A DNA stretch of 64,000 nucleotides from Salinicola endophyticus (lineage in GTDB: Bacteria > Pseudomonadota > Gammaproteobacteria > Pseudomonadales > Halomonadaceae): positions 3,658,001 to 3,722,000 of the forward strand of contig NZ_CP159578.1 in the NCBI RefSeq assembly GCF_040536835.1. The letters are read 5' to 3'. The notes below the pieces were generated by a model. The model made no database searches and was not told where the DNA came from. It was given only the letters and a program-made list of their open reading frames with translations. This document shows positions 15,864-24,002 of this stretch, piece by piece (positions within the stretch are counted from its first letter, which is position 1; every line of letters begins with the position of its first letter). The translations under genes were made by a program, and so were the position numbers.

Positions 15864-17426
15864 ATGTCTCTGGAAGAACTGCATCTCAACCTGCGTAACC
15901 TCGCCTGCGCGGATTATCCGCAGCTCAAGCGGCTGATGGACGCCGTCTACGACGACATCGGCGGTGCCTGGTCCCAGCACACCATCGACAAGCTGATCGA
16001 CGAGTTCCCCGATGGCCAGATCATCATCGAGGACGACGACAAGATCGTCGGCGTCGCGCTCACCGTGCGGGTCGATTACGACCGCTTCTCCAACCCGCAC
16101 AAGTACGACGAGCTGATCGGCCACCGCGAGATCATTCTCAACGAACCCGAGGGCGATGCGCTCTACGGTCTCGACGTGCTGATCGACCCCGCCTACCGTG
16201 GCTATCGCCTCGGCCGGCGCCTGTATGAAGCGCGCAAGGACCTGTGCCGCTCGATGAACCTGCGCGCGATCCTGGCGGGCGGGCGAATCCCCAACTATCA
16301 CCAGCACGCCGAGGAGATGTCGCCGGCGGAGTACATCGAGCGGGTCGCGCGCAAGGAGTTCTACGACCCCATCCTGTCGTTCCAGCTGGCCAACGACTTC
16401 CTGGTCAAACGGCTGTTGAAGAAGTATCTGCCCGAAGACGAGAAGTCGATGGGCTACGCCACCCTGCTGGAGTGGAACAACATCCTCTACGAACCGGCCA
16501 GCCTGGTGATCGACACCCGGCGCACCCAGATTCGGGTGGGCGCGGTGCAGTGGCAGATGCGCGAGTTCGACTCGGTCGAGTCGGTCCTCAAGCAGGTCGA
16601 GTTCTACGTCGACGCCATCTCCGACTATCAGAGCGACTTCGCGGTCTTTCCGGAACTGTTCAACACGCCATTGATGGGGCTGACCGACCAGACCGATCAG
16701 GTCGCGGCGATTCAGTTCCTGGCCGGCTTCACCGAGCGCTTCAAGAACGAGATCTCGCGCATGGCGGTCTCCTACAACATCAATATCGTTGCCGGCTCGA
16801 TGGTGGAGAAGGGCGAGGACGGCAAGCTCTACAACGTCGCTTACCTGTGCCACCGCGATGGCAGCGTCGACCGCCAGGCCAAGCTCCATATCACTCCTCA
16901 GGAGCGCCGTGACTGGGTGGTCGAGGGCGGCGACGAGCTGTGCGTGTTCGAGACCGATGCCGGCCGCGTGGGCATCCTGATCTGCTACGACGTGGAGTTC
17001 CCGGAGCTGCCGCGGCTGCTCGCCGAGCAGGACATGGACGTGCTGATCGTGCCGTTCTGGACCGACACCAAGAACAGCTATCTGCGCGTGCGCCACTGCG
17101 CTCAGGCCCGGGCGATCGAGAACGAGTGCTACGTGGTGGTGTGCGGTAGCGTCGGCAACGTGCCCTCGATCGAGAACCTGGACATCCAGTACGCCCAGTC
17201 GTCGGTGTTCTCGCCCTCCGACTTCGCCTTCCCTCACGATGCGGTGCTCTCCGAGACCACGCCCAACACCGAGATGGTGATGTTCTCGGATCTCGACCTG
17301 ACCAAGCTCAAGCTGGTCCGCAACGAGGGCGCGGTGACCAACCTCAAGGATCGCCGCCTGGACCTCTACGACCTGCGCCTGCGCGACTGGTCGTGGAAGT
17401 CCGGAGCGCGTCAGGAAGAGAGCTGA
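15864..17426 (+). CDS. Fused GNAT acetyltransferase / carbon-nitrogen hydrolase
   Basis: A 520-residue two-domain protein. Residues 1-215 form a GNAT domain, with the acetyl-CoA pyrophosphate loop in DPAYRGYRLGRRLYEARK (108-125). Residues 222-510 form a nitrilase-superfamily domain with the full Glu-Lys-Cys triad: Glu264 in FPELF, Lys340 in AKLHITPQE and Cys374 in ICYDVEFPE. Such fusions are known in proteobacteria, but the substrate is not established; an amide or omega-amidase-like reaction coupled to N-acetylation is possible. It is a single gene with an upstream AT-rich region (15780-15830); the MtfA gene follows 44 bases later. Confidence 0.92.
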   Translation: MSLEELHLNLRNLACADYPQLKRLMDAVYDDIGGAWSQHTIDKLIDEFPDGQIIIEDDDKIVGVALTVRVDYDRFSNPHKYDELIGHREIILNEPEGDALYGLDVLIDPAYRGYRLGRRLYEARKDLCRSMNLRAILAGGRIPNYHQHAEEMSPAEYIERVARKEFYDPILSFQLANDFLVKRLLKKYLPEDEKSMGYATLLEWNNILYEPASLVIDTRRTQIRVGAVQWQMREFDSVESVLKQVEFYVDAISDYQSDFAVFPELFNTPLMGLTDQTDQVAAIQFLAGFTERFKNEISRMAVSYNINIVAGSMVEKGEDGKLYNVAYLCHRDGSVDRQAKLHITPQERRDWVVEGGDELCVFETDAGRVGILICYDVEFPELPRLLAEQDMDVLIVPFWTDTKNSYLRVRHCAQARAIENECYVVVCGSVGNVPSIENLDIQYAQSSVFSPSDFAFPHDAVLSETTPNTEMVMFSDLDLTKLKLVRNEGAVTNLKDRRLDLYDLRLRDWSWKSGARQEES

Positions 17427-17470
17427 GGCATGCGGCGAGGCGAGCGTAACGCCACCACGGAGAGGCGCGC

Positions 17471-18268
17471 GTGAAGCGGCCGGGCTGGTGGCCCATTCGG
17501 CGTGGTGCTCCCGCGTTCGATGCGGCGTGCTGGCAGGCGGTACGCCAGGGCCTGCCGCTGCTCGCCGACCTCGACGACAGCGACGCCGCACGCCTGGGTG
17601 AGCGCGCCTGGCAGCAGCTGCACCGCTGGCAGTGGGCGGCGTCCGAGGAGGTCGAGTACGATCTCGCCGCCCAACTGGCGATCGCCGCCCAAGCCTGTCT
17701 GCTGACGCTGGCCTGGAGCGACGACGACGCCAGCGCCGCCTTCGCCAACGTGCACGATATCGTGCTGGTCGCCGACGCCTTCCACCGCCGGGTGGAGGAG
17801 CTGGACGACTTCGGCGTGATGCACGAGTACGAGGACGAGCGCGCCGGCGAGACCTCCTGGCGCGGCCCGGTGGTGCTGGCCTCCCCCGAGGTCGGCGCCA
17901 GCGGCGACTACTCCGGCTACAACGTGATCATCCACGAGTTCGCCCACAAGCTCGACCTGGGCAACTCCCACGATGTCGACGGCTTTCCGCCGCTGGCCGC
18001 CGCGAGCGAAGTCACCGCCCAGGAGTGGCATCGCATCTTCACCGCGGTGTGGGACGACCTGCAGGCGCACCTCGCCCGCGGCGAAGAGACACCGATCGAC
18101 GACTACGCCGCCACCCACCCCGGCGAGTGCTTCGCGGTCTGCTGCGAGCTCTTCTTCACCGCCCCGGATCAGCTGATCGAGGTCTATCCCGCGCTTTATG
18201 ACCTGTTGAAGCGCTACTTCGGGCAGGACGCCATGACGCGTTTCACACGTCCCCCGCCCTCCGCCTGA
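17471..18268 (+). CDS. mtfA: MtfA-family zinc metallopeptidase
   Basis: A 265-residue cytosolic peptidase of the MtfA (YeeI) family. The zinc motif HEFAH is at residues 155-159 (IIHEFAHKLD) and the third ligand Glu lies in GECFAVCCELFF near 220. Other signatures are VVLASPEVGASGDYSGYNV and YEDERAGETSWRGP. In E. coli MtfA binds the glucose-PTS repressor Mlc; no PTS genes are here, so its partner may differ. The start is a GTG at 17471, chosen because the family N-terminus begins there. Confidence 0.92.
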   Translation: MKRPGWWPIRRGAPAFDAACWQAVRQGLPLLADLDDSDAARLGERAWQQLHRWQWAASEEVEYDLAAQLAIAAQACLLTLAWSDDDASAAFANVHDIVLVADAFHRRVEELDDFGVMHEYEDERAGETSWRGPVVLASPEVGASGDYSGYNVIIHEFAHKLDLGNSHDVDGFPPLAAASEVTAQEWHRIFTAVWDDLQAHLARGEETPIDDYAATHPGECFAVCCELFFTAPDQLIEVYPALYDLLKRYFGQDAMTRFTRPPPSA

Positions 18269-18325
18269 GGCCGATTTCAAAATTCGAACGCAATAGCGTA
18301 AAAAACCGCCGGATGGAGGGTCAAG

Positions 18326-19240
18326 ATGTCGGCGCCATTCGCCAAGCCCAAAGACGCGGTGACGACACCGCTGAACGAGGGGCCTTGCGTGCCATTCACC
18401 CCGCTGTCCCAGGGGTATTCGATAGAGGCCACACCGAAGGCGATACTTGGAGACAGGGTCGAATGGGGTGCCGTCCCCGAGGAGACCCGCATTTTCATTC
18501 CCCAATTCCCGAAGAATACGCACGCAGAGATGCTGGCTTGCGCCAAGCGATTGCAGGGCATGGGATTCAAACCGGTACCCCATGTGACCGCCCGTAGGCT
18601 GGCCGACAAGCGTGAATTCGAGCGTTTGCTATCGAAACTGGTGGCAGAGACCGCTGTCGATGAGATCCTGCTGCTGGCCGGCGGCGACGACACGCCTCAC
18701 GGCCAGCTCGGCAACACGCTCGAGCTGCTGGAGTCGGGTATCATCGAGCGTGTCGGCATACGGCGTATCGGTGTGGCGGGGCACCCGGAGGGTCACCCCG
18801 AGGCGACGCAGGAAGCGCTCGACCGTGCCTTGGCGATCAAGAATGCCTTTTCGGTCGAGACCGGTATACCGCTCTACATCGTCACCCAGTTTTTCTTCGA
18901 TGCCGACCCTTTCATTGCCTGGGAGCGTCGTATTCGGGAGCAAGGCAATCGGTTGCCGATTCATGCCGGCCTGCACGGTCTGGCCAGTGGACCCAGCCTG
19001 CTCAAGCACGCCATGGCTTGCGGGGTCGGTTCCTCGGTCAAGGTGCTACACAGGAACATGACCGGATTGAGAGGATTGCTAGGCCTGAGCTGGCGAGGTC
19101 AGGATCCGGGCCGGATCGTCAAGGCACTGGCTGCCTCCAAGGAGCGCGATCCGGCCAGCAACCTGGCGGGCTTCCACTTTTATGCCCTGGGTGCGTTCGA
19201 TCTCACGGTGAAGTGGGCCAATCGTTTCGCGCAAACTTGA
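18326..19240 (+). CDS. Methylenetetrahydrofolate reductase-like protein
   Basis: A 304-residue protein of the MTHFR/MetF fold. It shows ETRIFIPQFPKNTHAEMLACAKRL and VPHVTARRL (beta/alpha-barrel residues where MetF has PHxTC-type residues), ILLLAGGDDTP in the FAD region, VGIRRIGVAGHPEGHPEA (the MetF VAGYPEGH motif) and YIVTQFFFDADPF (MetF TQxFFD). It is weakly similar overall to housekeeping MetF, which suggests a paralogue for another folate-linked route such as demethylation of methylated amines. No methionine synthase or demethylase genes are adjacent. Local composition is somewhat more AT-rich than its neighbours. A GGAGGG ribosome site precedes the ATG. Confidence 0.82.
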   Translation: MSAPFAKPKDAVTTPLNEGPCVPFTPLSQGYSIEATPKAILGDRVEWGAVPEETRIFIPQFPKNTHAEMLACAKRLQGMGFKPVPHVTARRLADKREFERLLSKLVAETAVDEILLLAGGDDTPHGQLGNTLELLESGIIERVGIRRIGVAGHPEGHPEATQEALDRALAIKNAFSVETGIPLYIVTQFFFDADPFIAWERRIREQGNRLPIHAGLHGLASGPSLLKHAMACGVGSSVKVLHRNMTGLRGLLGLSWRGQDPGRIVKALAASKERDPASNLAGFHFYALGAFDLTVKWANRFAQT

Positions 19241-19390
19241 GGATGACCGGGGTCATCGCCCAGTCGGCGTCGTCTCTCTATCAACGATCCGCCGGTAGCC
19301 AACGACCCACCGGTAGCCGGCCAGATACCGCGTGTCGGATAGCCCGCCCCCGCCCGACGGACAGCGTGTCGAATGGAATTGGGATCGCCT

Positions 19391-19738
19391 CTACACCGAT
19401 CTCGCTGCCATCGCGCGTTCAAACGCCTCCCGCCAAGCCCCGGCCTGTCGCGCCGGATCGACGGGGAACCGCCCCAGTTCCACGGCAAGATCGAAGAAGC
19501 CCTGCGCGGGCAGCCCTTCCCCGCGGCGGCTGACGACCAGCGCGGCGATAAAGGGCCGACCGTGCTCGGCGTCTTCACGCATCAGGGCTTCCAGCGCCTG
19601 GGCGACGCGCTGAATGGTGCGCGGCGGCTGCAAGCCCAACGCCTCGGCGAGCTGCTGATAGGTGATCGGCAGTGCCTCGCGGGGAACCGCCGCCAGGTGT
19701 TGGCGAATGCGCTGGGGGAGTGCGGGATCTTGGGTCAT
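19391..19738 (-). CDS. Small protein of unknown function
   Basis: A 115-residue soluble protein beginning MTQDPALPQRIRQHLAAVP. The segment LPITYQQLAEALGLQPPRTIQRVAQALEAL (about residues 22-51; core ITYQQLAEALGL) looks like a helix-turn-helix, so DNA binding is possible; the rest (RPFIAALVVSRRGEGLPAQGFFDLA) is compact and without a recognised motif. The frame is open upstream into repeat copy B, but that extension is repeat-encoded, and the start at 19738 lies only 5 bases from the element. Function not recognised. Confidence 0.55.
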   Translation of the reverse strand: MTQDPALPQRIRQHLAAVPREALPITYQQLAEALGLQPPRTIQRVAQALEALMREDAEHGRPFIAALVVSRRGEGLPAQGFFDLAVELGRFPVDPARQAGAWREAFERAMAARSV

Positions 19739-19742
19739 CGTC

Positions 19743-19889
19743 CCAGGCCCTTCACGAAAACTGGCTGCGCTCGGCAATACGGCGTTAAAAATCCACTCAA
19801 AATGCTCATTTACACCCCGTAAACTCCGCTTTCTCATAGATTTTTGCCTTGTCTTGACTTCGCTAGCCGACTTTTCGTAAAGCCCCTAG
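19743..19889. repeat. CTAG-ended palindromic repeat, copy B
   Basis: A 147-base element exactly filling the gap between two minus-strand genes. It shares with copy C (23826-24002) the blocks tcggcaatacggcgttaaaa (19771-19790) and aaatgctcatttacaccccg (19799-19818), and the gccttgtcttg-type right part. The ends form imperfect inverted repeats (CAGGCCCTTCACGAAAA against CTTTTCGTAAAGCCCCTAG). The right CTAG contains the stop codon of the YciI-like gene and the left end abuts the start of the 115-residue protein gene. Confidence 0.8.
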
Positions 19890-20182
19890 GTGTTGGGGTC
19901 GAACAGTTTGACTTCGCGAATGTCGACGTGCTCCCAGACACGGCCGGTCAGATAGGGCTCGGTCTCGAGCCAGGCGTCGAGCGCGGCGCGATCCTCGAAC
20001 TGAAAATGCGCGTTGGAGCCGATCATCTTGCCGTGCTCATCCAGAAATGCCCCGCCACTCAGGAATTTTCCCTGCCTGGAGAGCGCACGAATACCGTCCA
20101 GGTGCGCCTCGCGATTGGCCAGGCGACGCGCGAGGGCGTTTTCATCGGTGTAGTCGTGAGCCACGACGGCGTACTGTGTCAT
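19886..20182 (-). CDS. YciI-family protein
   Basis: A 98-residue protein of the YciI-like family (PF03795), with a dimeric alpha/beta ferredoxin-like fold. Recognisable are MTQYAVVAHDYTDENALARR, ANREAHLDGI with the conserved HL, GKFLSGGAFLDEHGKMIGS, and WLETEPYLTGRVWEHVDIREV with the conserved D/E-P-Y pattern. The start at 20182 follows AAGGAG. The stop codon TAG is formed by the CTAG end of repeat copy B. Biochemical role unknown; some members are dehydrochlorinase-like. Confidence 0.9.
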   Translation of the reverse strand: MTQYAVVAHDYTDENALARRLANREAHLDGIRALSRQGKFLSGGAFLDEHGKMIGSNAHFQFEDRAALDAWLETEPYLTGRVWEHVDIREVKLFDPNT

Positions 20183-20363
20183 GCCATGCTCTCCTTGTTG
20201 GTTCAATCGACCCGGTAGGCGTCGGCATCATGCGCCAAGCGCCTGGCGTGAACAAACGCACCGCCGAGAGACGATGGCCAGTCTGCCCGGTTCTGCCAAG
20301 CGCTAGCGCTCGGGTATGCTAGCCATTCAGCGATTGGCTCTGCCGTTACCCTATCGAGGCCCC

Positions 20364-21227
20364 ATGCGAAAGATTCTACTCGTCGACAACGGCTCCCTGC
20401 GCCCTGCTGCCACGCTCAATCTGCGCCGGCTCGCCGCAGCCCTGAGCCAGGTCAGTGGCGAGGCGGTCGAGGCCGCGTCGCTGCTGCACTCGTTCAAGAT
20501 CCCCCCCGAGCAGCTCGGCGGGCACAAGGCCGTCTCGCTGGGGCCGCTGGCCGAACGCCATGCCGCCGCGGGCGTGACCGAGCTGCTGATCCTGCCCTTC
20601 TTCTTCGGCCCCAGCCAGGCGCTGACCCGCTACCTGCCGGAGCGGCTGGCCGAGGTGCAGGCCAACTACCCCGGGCTGGCGGTGAAGGTCGCCCCGCCGC
20701 TGGTGGATACGCTGCTGGCGCCGGATTTGCGCCTGGCACGGCTCCTCGCCGACAACGTGCGCGAATGCATGACGGGCCAGTCCAAGCCCAGTGTCGTGCT
20801 GGTCGACCACGGCAGCCCGATCCCCGAGGTGACGGCGGTGCGCAACTACCTCAGCGGGCAACTGAGCGCGCTGCTGGCCGACGAGGTCGCGTGTGTGACG
20901 TTCGCCTCGATGGAGCGCCGCGAGGGCGACGCCTACCGCTTCAACGAGCCGCTGCTGGAAGACCTGCTGGCCTCGCCCGCGCTGGCCGAGGGTGACGTGA
21001 TCCTCGCGATGCTGTTTCTCTCCCCGGGCCGCCACGCCGGCGAAGGGGGCGACATCGACGAGATCTGCACCCAGGCGATGGCGCGCGCCCCCGGCCTGAA
21101 CGTGGTCACGACACGGCTGGTGGGCGAGAACGACGCCATCGTCGAGATTCTCGCGACTCGCCTGCAGCAGGCGCTCGCCGGCTCACCACTGCTGATGGCG
21201 CTCGCCCCGGCATCGCCGCCGGCGTGA
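20364..21227 (+). CDS. CbiX-like sirohydrochlorin chelatase-family protein (two-domain)
   Basis: A 287-residue protein with two repeated chelatase-type domains. The second half has the normal VLVDHGSPIPE metal-site segment with its His; the first half has LLVDNGSLRPAA, where Asn replaces that His. ELLILPFFFGPSQALTRYLPE and DVILAMLFLSPGRHAGEGGDI are the strand-helix motifs of CbiX/SirB that follow each site, the second with a His. Family members insert cobalt or ferrous iron into sirohydrochlorin. No cobalamin or siroheme genes are adjacent. The ATG at 20364 was chosen since homology starts there. Confidence 0.82.
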   Translation: MRKILLVDNGSLRPAATLNLRRLAAALSQVSGEAVEAASLLHSFKIPPEQLGGHKAVSLGPLAERHAAAGVTELLILPFFFGPSQALTRYLPERLAEVQANYPGLAVKVAPPLVDTLLAPDLRLARLLADNVRECMTGQSKPSVVLVDHGSPIPEVTAVRNYLSGQLSALLADEVACVTFASMERREGDAYRFNEPLLEDLLASPALAEGDVILAMLFLSPGRHAGEGGDIDEICTQAMARAPGLNVVTTRLVGENDAIVEILATRLQQALAGSPLLMALAPASPPA

Positions 21228-21303
21228 GCGACGCTCGACCCGACGCCTGGCCGAAGCGACCCTCAACCACGACCCTCTGCAACGACACCTCAAAGGCGCT
21301 TCC

Positions 21304-22320
21304 ATGATCGATTTACGCAGCGATACCGTGACCCGCCCCAGCGCCGAGATGCGCCGGGTGATGTTCGACGCCCCCCTGGGTGACGACGTCTGGGGCGACG
21401 ACCCCAGCGTCCATCAGCTGGAGCGCTACGCCGCCGACCAGACCGGCAAGGAGGCGGCGCTGTTCTTCCCCTCCGGCACCCAGAGCAATCTGGTCGCGCT
21501 GATGAGCCACTGCCAGCGTGGCGACGAATATCTCGTCGGTCAGCAGGCACACACCTATCGCTACGAGGGCGGCGGCGCGGCGGTACTGGGCAGCATTCAG
21601 CCGCAGCCGATCGACAACGCCGCCGACGGCAGCCTGCCGCTGGAGAAGATCGCCGCCGCGATCAAGCCGGTCGACCCGCACTTCGCCCGCACCCGACTGC
21701 TGGCGCTGGAGAACACCTTCCACGGCCAAGTGCTGGATGCCGACTACGTGCATCAGGCCACCGCGCTGGCGCGACGCCATGGCCTCGCCACTCATCTCGA
21801 CGGTGCGCGCGTGGGCAATGCCGTGATCGCCAGCGGCTCGACCCTGGAAGCGCTGTGCGCGCCCTTCGACAGCGTCTCGATCTGCTGCTCCAAAGGGCTT
21901 GGCGCGCCGGCCGGTTCGGTGCTGGTGGGTAGCCAGGCACTGATCGACCAGGCCCGGCGCTGGCGTAAGGTGGTGGGCGGCGGCATGCGCCAGGTGGGGC
22001 TGCTGGCGGCGGCCTGCGAGTATGCGCTGACGCATCATCTGCCGGCACTGGCCGCGGATCATGCCAAGGCCGAGCGTCTGGCGGCGGGGCTCGACGCCAT
22101 CGATGGCATCGAAGTGACCTCACAGTCGACCAATATGGTGTTCGTGCGCTTCACCCGCGGCGACGCCCTCGACCCCGAGCACCTGCACGCCTGGCTGAAA
22201 GCGCGCGATATCCTGGTCGGCGCGCTCTACGCACCGCGCTTCGTCACCCACCGCGATGTCTCCGAGGCGGATATCGATCAGGTAGTGGACGCCTTCACGC
22301 GCTACTTCGCCAGCCACTGA
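21304..22320 (+). CDS. ltaE: Low-specificity L-threonine aldolase
   Basis: A 338-residue PLP enzyme cleaving L-threonine and allo-threonine to glycine and acetaldehyde. It begins MIDLRSDTVTRPSAEMR, the standard LtaE N-terminus. The PLP lysine is in SICCSKGLGAPAGSVLVG near residue 200; also present are FPSGTQSNLVALMSHC, ENTFHGQVLD and HLDGARVGNA. Length matches the family. It is a single gene 76 bases after the CbiX-like gene. Its glycine product could link to the MTHFR-like enzyme at 18.3 kb, but there is no direct evidence for that. Confidence 0.95.
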   Translation: MIDLRSDTVTRPSAEMRRVMFDAPLGDDVWGDDPSVHQLERYAADQTGKEAALFFPSGTQSNLVALMSHCQRGDEYLVGQQAHTYRYEGGGAAVLGSIQPQPIDNAADGSLPLEKIAAAIKPVDPHFARTRLLALENTFHGQVLDADYVHQATALARRHGLATHLDGARVGNAVIASGSTLEALCAPFDSVSICCSKGLGAPAGSVLVGSQALIDQARRWRKVVGGGMRQVGLLAAACEYALTHHLPALAADHAKAERLAAGLDAIDGIEVTSQSTNMVFVRFTRGDALDPEHLHAWLKARDILVGALYAPRFVTHRDVSEADIDQVVDAFTRYFASH

Positions 22321-22394
22321 TCAGCCAACCACCGATCAGCCAGTCACCGACGCGGCCGGCTCGCAGCGTCGCCTGCCGCACGCCGGCAAGCGCC

Positions 22395-22859
22395 TCAATC
22401 GACCCGGGTGGAGGAGCCGGAAGAGGGACGTGTCGGCGTGGAGCGCGTGGTCGTGGTGGTCGTCGTGGTAGTCGAGCGAGTGGTGGTCGAGCTGGCGCCC
22501 GGCCCGCCATCGCCGCTCGGCGCATCGGGATCGCAGACCCGTCGCGCGGTGGAGATGGTAGTACCGCCGTCGCGGCCGTGGCAGATCGTGCCACCGGCCG
22601 AGTCGTCACGCACCGGCGGCGGATTGGGTGCGGTGTTGATGCCCGGCACCACCTGAATCTCCAGGCGCCGCGGCACGTAGTCTGCGCGCCCGTCGTGGTT
22701 GTTGTCGGGCAGATACACGCGCTTGCCGGTGTGCGGGTCGACCCCGGTGACACCCTGCGCCAACGCGACGCCGGCCGCGGGCAGCGCCGTCATCAGGGCC
22801 AGGCCGAGCGTCAGCGCCGCCTTGGCCAGCGGACGGCGGGATCGCGATATCTTGGACAT
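22395..22859 (-). CDS. Secreted protein with Thr/Ser-rich tail, unknown function
   Basis: A 154-residue exported protein. A basic N-terminus and hydrophobic core (LAKAALTLGLALMTALPAAG) form a signal peptide cleaved after ALA near residue 34. The mature part has GVDPHTGKRVYLPDNNHDGRADYVP, a segment resembling a calcium-binding or thrombospondin type 3-like DxNxDGxxD loop, and two Cys residues that could form a disulfide. The last 40 residues are a Thr/Ser-rich stretch including a run of nine Thr, probably disordered and possibly a site of modification. No homologous function recognised. Confidence 0.65.
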   Translation of the reverse strand: MSKISRSRRPLAKAALTLGLALMTALPAAGVALAQGVTGVDPHTGKRVYLPDNNHDGRADYVPRRLEIQVVPGINTAPNPPPVRDDSAGGTICHGRDGGTTISTARRVCDPDAPSGDGGPGASSTTTRSTTTTTTTTTRSTPTRPSSGSSTRVD

Positions 22860-22924
22860 GCTCCACCTCGAAGTTGGCGGGAAAGGTCTTCAGCATAGCC
22901 CACCTGGGCCGTGGCCGGCTCGGC

Positions 22925-23788
22925 TCAGTGGTCCGCCAGCAGCCAGTCCCACAGCGCCGCCGCCGGGGCGCGCAGCTGGCGACTGGCCGGGCGTACCAGC
23001 CAGAACGCTTCGTCGGTGGCCATGTCCAGGGCGAAGGGCGCCACCAGGTCGCGGCTCGCCTCGAGCAGGCGCCGATGCGAAAGCGCGATCCCGCCGCCGT
23101 ATCCGGCCAGCGCCAGGGTGGTCACGTGGGTATCGCAGATCATCGCCCGGCAGCGCTGCTCGAGCCCGGCGACACCTGCCAGGGCCAGCCAGCTCGGCCA
23201 GCCGGCGGCGAACCCCGCGGCGTGCAGCAGCGTCTCGCCGGCCAGGTCGGCGGGCTCGCCCAGGCGCTGCGCCAGCGCCGCGCTGCACACCGGCAGCAGG
23301 CGTTCTTCCCCCAGGCACTGCGCGGTGAGGTCGGGCCATTCGCCGTGGCCGTAGCGCAGCTCCATATCCACCCCTTCGGCACCGAAGTCATCCGCCCAGA
23401 TCGCGCTCACCAGGCGCAGGGTGACCTGCGGATGCGCCTGCTGGAAGCGCAGCAGGCGCGGCGCCAGCCAGGTCTGCTGCAGTGCCGGCGTGGCGCGCAG
23501 GGTGATCGGCGCATCGGGACTGGGACCGAACACCTCGGCGGTGCCTTCGGCCAGCCGCGCGAAGGCGTCCTGCACGCTGGGCAGCCAGGCGCGCCCGGCC
23601 GGCGTGAGCGCCAGGCTGCGCGGGTGGCGCACGAACAGCGGCTGCCCGACACGATCCTCGAGCAGCCGAATGCGCTGACTGATCGCCGACTGGGTGACCC
23701 CCAGCTCACGCCCCGCGGCGGTGAAGCTGAGCGTGCGCGCAGCCGCCTCGAACGCGTGTAGCCAGAGCACCGGGGGTAGCTGGGACAT
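22925..23788 (-). CDS. LysR-family regulator (GcvA-like)
   Basis: A 287-residue LysR regulator starting MSQLPPVLWLHAFEAAARTLS, with the HTH core FTAAGRELGVTQSAISQRI at residues 22-40, followed by the periplasmic-binding-like effector domain (PALQQTWLAPRLLRF). The start and the LRAFEAAAR-like opening are typical of the GcvA branch. The frame runs upstream into repeat copy C, but the ATG at 23788 is the family start. It is divergent from the gamma-butyrobetaine hydroxylase gene, with the repeat and 300 more bases between, and may control it; this is inference. Confidence 0.92.
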   Translation of the reverse strand: MSQLPPVLWLHAFEAAARTLSFTAAGRELGVTQSAISQRIRLLEDRVGQPLFVRHPRSLALTPAGRAWLPSVQDAFARLAEGTAEVFGPSPDAPITLRATPALQQTWLAPRLLRFQQAHPQVTLRLVSAIWADDFGAEGVDMELRYGHGEWPDLTAQCLGEERLLPVCSAALAQRLGEPADLAGETLLHAAGFAAGWPSWLALAGVAGLEQRCRAMICDTHVTTLALAGYGGGIALSHRRLLEASRDLVAPFALDMATDEAFWLVRPASRQLRAPAAALWDWLLADH

Positions 23789-23825
23789 AGTGACTCTCTG
23801 CGGGGTCTGTGGTCGAGAAGTGGCC

Positions 23826-24002
23826 CTAGGTTTTGTACGAAAACTACCTGCGCTCGGCAATACGGCGTTAAAAATCGGCTGGAGCGCCAGCCCGGTCAAA
23901 ATGCTCATTTACACCCCGTAAACTGGAGCGCCAGCCCGGTCCGTTTTCGCCAATTTTTGCCTTGTCTTGCCTTCGCTCGCTGACTTTTCGCGCAGAACCT
24001 AA
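23826..24002. repeat. CTAG-ended palindromic repeat, copy C (longest)
   Basis: A 177-base element with 17-base imperfect terminal inverted repeats (TAGGTTTTGTACGAAAA at the left, complement of TTTTCGCGCAGAACCTA at the right, 14 of 17 matching). It shares its central blocks with copy B. It carries an internal 19-base direct repeat (ctggagcgccagcccggtc at 23879-23897 and 23923-23941) not found in copy B. It lies 38 bases upstream of the LysR start and probably contributes the LysR leader. Confidence 0.8.

Noticed and set aside
19739..19837. N-terminal extension of the 115-residue protein, and the similar extension of LysR at 23789-23908
   Set aside because: Both extensions are translations of the repeat element and resemble each other only because the repeat is shared.
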